Assembly: GCF_034718895.1 (NCBI RefSeq)
Contig: NZ_JAYERP010000001.1
Coordinates: 1,054,001 to 1,118,000, forward strand
DNA: 64,000 nt
Direction of reading: 5' to 3'
Source of the DNA: Paenibacillus phoenicis
GTDB lineage: Bacteria > Bacillota > Bacilli > Paenibacillales > Paenibacillaceae
The notes below the pieces were generated by a model. That model had not been told where the DNA came from. It saw nothing but the letters and a program-made list of their open reading frames with translations, and ran no database searches. Positions 60,289-64,000 of this stretch are shown one piece after another. Made by a program: the position numbers and the translations under genes. The first letter of the stretch is position 1, and every line of letters starts with the position of its first letter.

Positions 60289-60321
60289 GCGTGTTACCAT
60301 TGATTCAGAATGGGCATGAGC
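60289..60321 (+). promoter_or_regulatory. GlcT-type ribonucleic antiterminator (RAT)
   Basis: GCGTGTTACCATTGATTC, continuing into GGGCATGAGC, resembles the RAT of the B. subtilis ptsG leader. It overlaps the left arm of the following terminator, so a BglG/GlcT-type protein would bind it and prevent termination when sugar is present. Confidence 0.75.
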
Positions 60322-60375
60322 CAAGGAAAGCAGACCTAGATAAACAATAGGCTTCTTTTCTTGGCTCTTTTTTTC
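60318..60375 (+). terminator. Leader terminator controlled by the RAT
   Basis: GAGCCAAG(GA)AAAGC pairs with GCTTC..TTTTCTTGGCTC, followed by T7, about 90 nt before the PTS IIA gene. Confidence 0.85.
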
Positions 60376-60463
60376 GCCTGTATCTCCCAATATCCGAGAG
60401 TAGGGCATATTGATTTCTTAAAGATGCCAGAATATAGGTAATCAGAATTAGGAGGAGAGCCAT

Positions 60464-60961
60464 ATGTTTTCAAAATGGAGAAAGAAAAATACGGAGAGTA
60501 AAGTGCTGGAGATCCTCTCGCCGCTAACCGGGGAGGCTGTACCGTTAGCTCAAGTTCCAGATGAAGCGTTCGCAGGGGGCCATATGGGTCCGGGGATCGC
60601 TGTTGAACCCAGCGAAGGACGTCTGGTTGCGCCGTTTGACGGCAAAGTCGTTCATGTCATCAAAAGTAACCATGCCGTGATGATGGAGCATTCGTCCGGA
60701 TTGCAGTTTCTATTTCATCTCGGAATCAATACCGTGTCGCTCAAAGGCGAGGGCTTTACTGCCCATGTCTCCGTGGGGGACAAAGTCAAAGCAGGTCAGC
60801 TGCTAATCGAATTTGATCTGGCAGCCATTCGCGAAGCTGGTTATCCGGTGATTTCGCCAATTATAGTAACAAACGCCGGAGAAGTGACGAGCAGCGTAGA
60901 ACCCATCACCGGTCCTGTGACGGCAGGCAGCAGCGTCATTTTAAAGGCGGTTTTACAATAA
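60464..60961 (+). CDS. PTS glucose-family IIA component
   Basis: A 165-residue EIIA-Glc-type protein that passes phosphate from HPr to the sugar-specific IIB. The motif LQFLFHLGINTVSLKGEGF holds the phosphorylation site His85, with its partner His70. The start follows AGGAGGAGAGCC. It is 32 nt upstream of the IICB gene and shares the antiterminated leader. In many Firmicutes this domain is fused to the permease; here it is separate. Confidence 0.93.
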   Translation: MFSKWRKKNTESKVLEILSPLTGEAVPLAQVPDEAFAGGHMGPGIAVEPSEGRLVAPFDGKVVHVIKSNHAVMMEHSSGLQFLFHLGINTVSLKGEGFTAHVSVGDKVKAGQLLIEFDLAAIREAGYPVISPIIVTNAGEVTSSVEPITGPVTAGSSVILKAVLQ

Positions 60962-60993
60962 AATACAAGAAGTAAGGAAAGGATGGTTTGTGC

Positions 60994-62460
60994 ATGCTAG
61001 CTTTTCTCCAGAAAATCGGTAAGTCATTGATGCTTCCGGTTGCAACACTGCCTGCAGCGGCGATTCTGCTCAGGTTCGGCAGCATCGACTACATCAAGGA
61101 TTTTCACCTGGGGGATGGAGTTGGGGGATTTCTCAACACGTATATCGCACCGTTTCTAGCAGCGGGCGGAGGAACGATCTTTGACAATCTTCCGCTGATC
61201 TTCGCTGTTGGCGTTGCGATCGGTTTGGCCGGAGATGCGGTAGCCGCATTGTCTGCAGTCATCGGTCATTTGATTTTGCTGAACGTGCTTGGTAGAGTAC
61301 CCGGCATTTTTCCAGGACTCATGCAATCCGCCGATACCAAATTGGATATGGGGGTTCTTGGTGGTATTATCGTGGGTTGTATTTCCGCCTATTTGTACAA
61401 ACGGTACCATGATATCAAACTGCCGGATTGGTTAGGCTTCTTCGGTGGCAAACGGTTTGTTCCGATGGTCACTGCGATAACGATGGTTGTTGTAGGTTTG
61501 ATCTTCGGCTTGATTTGGGGACCAATACAAGCTGCCTTGGATGTCTTTGGCGATTGGGTAACCAGCTTGGGCGGCATTGGTTCGGCAATTCATATCGTTG
61601 CCAACCGCTTGCTGATTCCGTTTGGTCTTCACCATATCATCAACTCGATCGTATGGTTCCAAATTGGAGATTTTACGAATGCTGCAGGGGACGTTATTCA
61701 TGGCGACTTGTACCGCTTCTTCGCTGGCGACAAGACCGCAGGTATGTTCATGACCGGTTTCTTCCCGATCATGATGTTTGGTCTTCCGGCTGCAGCCTTT
61801 GCGATTATTCATACGGCTAGACCGGAAAGACGCAAAATGGTTAGCTCCATTTTCTTAGGGGCGGCATTGGCATCGTTCCTGACGGGGATTACAGAACCGT
61901 TGGAATTTGCCTTCATGTTTGTTGCTCCAGTGCTTTATGCGGTTCACGCAGTACTGTCGGGGATTGCGGCTTATGTCACTTACGCGCTTGGTATGAAGCT
62001 TGGTTTCGGCTTCTCGGCCGGTTTCATCGATTATGCAATCAACTATCAAATCTCGACCAAGCCGTTGCTGCTCATCCCAGTTGGTCTAGTTACGGCGGTT
62101 GTGTACTATGTCATCTTCCGCTTCATGATTGTCAAGTTGAATTTGAAAACACCAGGTCGTGAAGATGCTGAGGATATCGCAGAAGTGGTAAAGGAAGGGG
62201 CTTCAGGAACAGGGAAGTCTGCCGCCGACAACCGTTCGGCCAAAATCCTGGCCAGCATCGGCGGACCGGAAAATATTGAGTCCGTGGATGCGTGCATTAC
62301 CCGCCTTCGCCTCGTCGTCAAGGACGATAAACAGGTGAACGATGCCGCATTGAAGCAGTTGGGCGCATCGGGCGTCATGAGACTCGGCAAAGGCGCAGTC
62401 CAAGTCGTGTTCGGACCGCAATCCGAAGCGATCAAGGATGACATCAAAAAGATGCTGTAA
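60994..62460 (+). CDS. PTS IICB permease, N-acetylglucosamine/glucose family
   Basis: A 488-residue membrane permease of the glucose superfamily: about ten membrane helices (MLAFLQKIGKSLMLPVATLP onward, GGIVGCISAYLYKRYH-like, FGLHHIINSIVWFQIGDFTN, GITEPLEFAFMFVAPVLYAV) and a C-terminal IIB domain with phosphorylated Cys434 (SVDACITRLRL). The FGLHH...IWFQIG and GITEPLEF features fit the GlcNAc (NagP/NagE-like) branch, supported by the chitinase upstream; glucose is an alternative. ATG 60994 follows GGAAAGGATGG. Confidence 0.9.
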   Translation: MLAFLQKIGKSLMLPVATLPAAAILLRFGSIDYIKDFHLGDGVGGFLNTYIAPFLAAGGGTIFDNLPLIFAVGVAIGLAGDAVAALSAVIGHLILLNVLGRVPGIFPGLMQSADTKLDMGVLGGIIVGCISAYLYKRYHDIKLPDWLGFFGGKRFVPMVTAITMVVVGLIFGLIWGPIQAALDVFGDWVTSLGGIGSAIHIVANRLLIPFGLHHIINSIVWFQIGDFTNAAGDVIHGDLYRFFAGDKTAGMFMTGFFPIMMFGLPAAAFAIIHTARPERRKMVSSIFLGAALASFLTGITEPLEFAFMFVAPVLYAVHAVLSGIAAYVTYALGMKLGFGFSAGFIDYAINYQISTKPLLLIPVGLVTAVVYYVIFRFMIVKLNLKTPGREDAEDIAEVVKEGASGTGKSAADNRSAKILASIGGPENIESVDACITRLRLVVKDDKQVNDAALKQLGASGVMRLGKGAVQVVFGPQSEAIKDDIKKML

Positions 62461-62480
62461 GGTAACGCACGTATTGCATC

Positions 62481-62514
62481 GCAGGGCGGAATGGCAGTTC
62501 CGCCTTGCTTTTTT
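62481..62514 (+). terminator. PTS operon terminator
   Basis: GCAGGGCGGAA pairs with TTCCGCCTTGC across TGGCAG, followed by T6. Confidence 0.85.
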
Positions 62515-62626
62515 ATTTTACGGCTTTATCTAACGAAAGGATTCAATTTTTTTGTCTAACGCTTGCCAGCCCAATCTCGGGTTATGTAAAGTTAAGTCGA
62601 AGGAAAACGGCTTAAGGGGTTAGACG

Positions 62627-63490
62627 ATGTCCTATAAATTTACGAAATGGTTGATCCTGATTGTTCCAACACTGGTGGTCGGGGTGTGGGAGGTGGTACG
62701 CCACCAATTTCTCATGCCGTTTGTGTCGATGGAGCTAGGGAATGTGTTGACGCCGGTCATTTTGTTTGCGGTGAGTATTACATTGCAATATCGCTGGTTT
62801 TCGAACTTGGAACGCATGCAGGAGGAATTGCAGCGGGAGCGGGCGCTGAAGGCCCGTTTGGAGCAGCGGGAGCAGCTGGCTCGTGAGCTGCATGATGGGA
62901 TCGCGCAATCTTTGTTCCTTCTCTCCGTCAAGGTGGACCGGGCAGAACGGCAGCAGCAGGCGGCAGGTAGTTCGTATGATTGGAACGGGCTGCGCAAATC
63001 GATCCATGAAGTGAACCGGTATGTGCGGGAGGCGATTTCCGACCTGCGGATTCCGCCAGACTCTCGGGAAGGCGAAGCGGATGAAGCCTCCATGTCGGCA
63101 ATCGTCCGTCGAATCGCTGTTGAACAGCAGCTCACTTTGCATTTGGACTGGCAGCTGGAGGAAGCGGGCTGGCCGGCGAAGGCGAAGATGGAGCTGGTGT
63201 CCTGCCTGCGGGAAGCGGTGATTAACGCAGCCAAGCATGCGGGCGTACAAGCCATCGAGATCTCGGCATCGGGAGATGCGCAGGATTTCACCGTCACGAT
63301 CACAGATCACGGGTGCGGCTTCGCGCAAGAGGATCAAGCCAGACCGGGCCGCTACGGCCTGCAGATCATGCGAGAGCGGACGAACGAGATGGGCTGGGAG
63401 CTGACGGTTGCGTCCCAGCCAGGAGAGACGACGATTCAAATTCGAGGAGGCGGCGGTTCAGATGAAGGTTCGCGTGTTGGTCGTGGATGA
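62627..63490 (+). CDS. NarL-type sensor histidine kinase
   Basis: A 287-residue kinase with two N-terminal membrane helices (LILIVPTLVVGVWEV and LTPVILFAVSITLQY), a short coiled coil, the HisKA_3 box RELHDGIAQSL with phospho-acceptor His89, and a HATPase domain (REAVINAAKHA, DHGCGFAQED, GRYGLQIMRERTNEMGW). There is almost no extracellular sensor domain, so it may sense within the membrane or through a partner. The ATG follows AAGGGGTTAGACG. It overlaps the response regulator gene by 29 nt. Confidence 0.93.
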   Translation: MSYKFTKWLILIVPTLVVGVWEVVRHQFLMPFVSMELGNVLTPVILFAVSITLQYRWFSNLERMQEELQRERALKARLEQREQLARELHDGIAQSLFLLSVKVDRAERQQQAAGSSYDWNGLRKSIHEVNRYVREAISDLRIPPDSREGEADEASMSAIVRRIAVEQQLTLHLDWQLEEAGWPAKAKMELVSCLREAVINAAKHAGVQAIEISASGDAQDFTVTITDHGCGFAQEDQARPGRYGLQIMRERTNEMGWELTVASQPGETTIQIRGGGGSDEGSRVGRG

Positions 63491-64000
63491 TCATCCTCAT
63501 GCCCGGGAAGCGATCGGGGAGATATTAGCCGAGGATGATTCCTTTGAAATCGTGGCTTACGCGGAAAATGGCGACGAGGCCATTGCCCAGACGGAGCGGT
63601 GGATGCCGGATTTGATCTTGATGGATATCCGCATGCCGGGCAAGGACGGCTTGGAAACGACCCGCGAGATCAAGCTGCGCTACCCTTATGTGAAGATCGT
63701 GCTCATTACGGTATCGGATGACGCCGCTCATCTGTTTGAAGCGCTGAAGCAAGGCGCCCAGGGATACCTGCTCAAAAACTTGGAGCCCGGAACTTGGTTG
63801 GAATATTTAAGGGCGATCGCCAGCGATGAAGCGCCATTATCCAGTGAGCTGGCTTTGCGGATTTTGCAGGAGTTTCCGGTGAACAGGCGGACAAGCGGTG
63901 AACAACCTCCGCTAACTGCCCGCGAACGGGAGATCCTTGGCTGGGTTGCGCAGGGCATGACCAATCGGGAGATTGCCGGGGTGTTGCACATTTCCGATCA
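63462..64000 (+). CDS. NarL/FixJ-type response regulator (cut by the window end)
   Basis: The first 179 residues of a receiver-HTH regulator. VLVVDDHPHAREAI carries the acidic pocket, Asp55 in LILMDIRMPG is the phosphorylation site, and LTAREREILGWVAQGMTNREI starts the LuxR-type DNA-binding domain. The ATG follows GGAGGCGG and lies inside the kinase gene, so the pair is translationally coupled. The target genes are unknown; the C-terminus lies past base 64000. Confidence 0.95.
   Translation, partial: MKVRVLVVDDHPHAREAIGEILAEDDSFEIVAYAENGDEAIAQTERWMPDLILMDIRMPGKDGLETTREIKLRYPYVKIVLITVSDDAAHLFEALKQGAQGYLLKNLEPGTWLEYLRAIASDEAPLSSELALRILQEFPVNRRTSGEQPPLTAREREILGWVAQGMTNREIAGVLHISD

Overview
The window is chromosomal DNA from a spore-forming, aerobic or facultative Firmicute, most likely Paenibacillus or a close relative in the Paenibacillaceae. 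The evidence is the cinA-recA-recX-rny-ymdB-spoVS-...-miaB-ymcA backbone known from Bacillales, sporulation genes (spoVS, spoVAC, spoVAD), a bacillithiol-type YpdA reductase, an S-layer-homology protein, a Bacillus circulans ChiA1-type chitinase, strong AGGAGG ribosome sites with frequent GTG/TTG starts, and moderately GC-rich DNA. No rRNA, tRNA, intact insertion sequence or CRISPR array was found.

Layout. 1-670: end of cinA. 670-1926: an unusually long simple-sequence intergenic region with a regularly spaced palindromic repeat array, then a LexA box and promoter for recA. 1927-7122: recA, recX, rny, ymdB (ATT start) and spoVS. 7214-11718: a dipeptidase, a two-subunit 2-oxoacid:ferredoxin oxidoreductase (korAB) and a PduL-type phosphotransacylase. 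11801-14548: a spoVA-like cassette (spoVAD, spoVAC, a DUF421-DUF1657 protein, and DUF1657) set inside the conserved backbone. 14724-16747: miaB and ymcA. 16870-20204: a thioesterase and an NAD-salvage group (NrtR-like Nudix protein, pncA, pncB). 20345-22674: a TetR repressor and a 14-TM drug exporter around a repeated operator. 22747-28324: an SDR, a second, differently built 2-oxoacid:ferredoxin oxidoreductase, and an acrylyl-CoA-reductase-like enzyme. 28417-33279: a lipoprotein, a 5' relic of a class IIC group II intron, moaB, a His-rich CobW metallochaperone, a decayed OPT transporter with a PqqD-like gene, and an SLH protein.

33328-41546: a BmrCD-type heterodimeric ABC exporter with an attenuator-like leader, small conserved genes, an aminoglycoside-phosphotransferase-fold protein and a second ABC exporter. 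41547-43640: a variable zone with two clusters of a 23-bp repeat family, a small EamA protein and the broken C-terminal end of a type I restriction HsdR. 43640-54642: DUF441, ypdA, a HAD phosphatase, a 5' fragment of rsgA, an esterase, an MFS transporter, two proteins of unknown function, an SDR, DUF1992, gluQ and a CNNM/CorC-like protein. 54722-57445: hrpB. 57446-58084: a second copy of the palindromic repeat array. 58085-62460: a chitin-use module (secreted GH18 chitinase, then a GlcT-type antiterminated PTS IIA and IICB pair that looks GlcNAc/glucose specific). 62627-64000: a NarL-type histidine kinase and a response regulator cut by the window end.

The most unusual signals are the two four-unit palindromic arrays 56 kb apart with the same 52/52/51-bp spacing, the 23-bp AATAAGG...GTTCCGYTA family, the spoVA-like cassette, the ATT-initiated ymdB, the group II intron stub, and several gene remnants (hsdR, OPT, rsgA).
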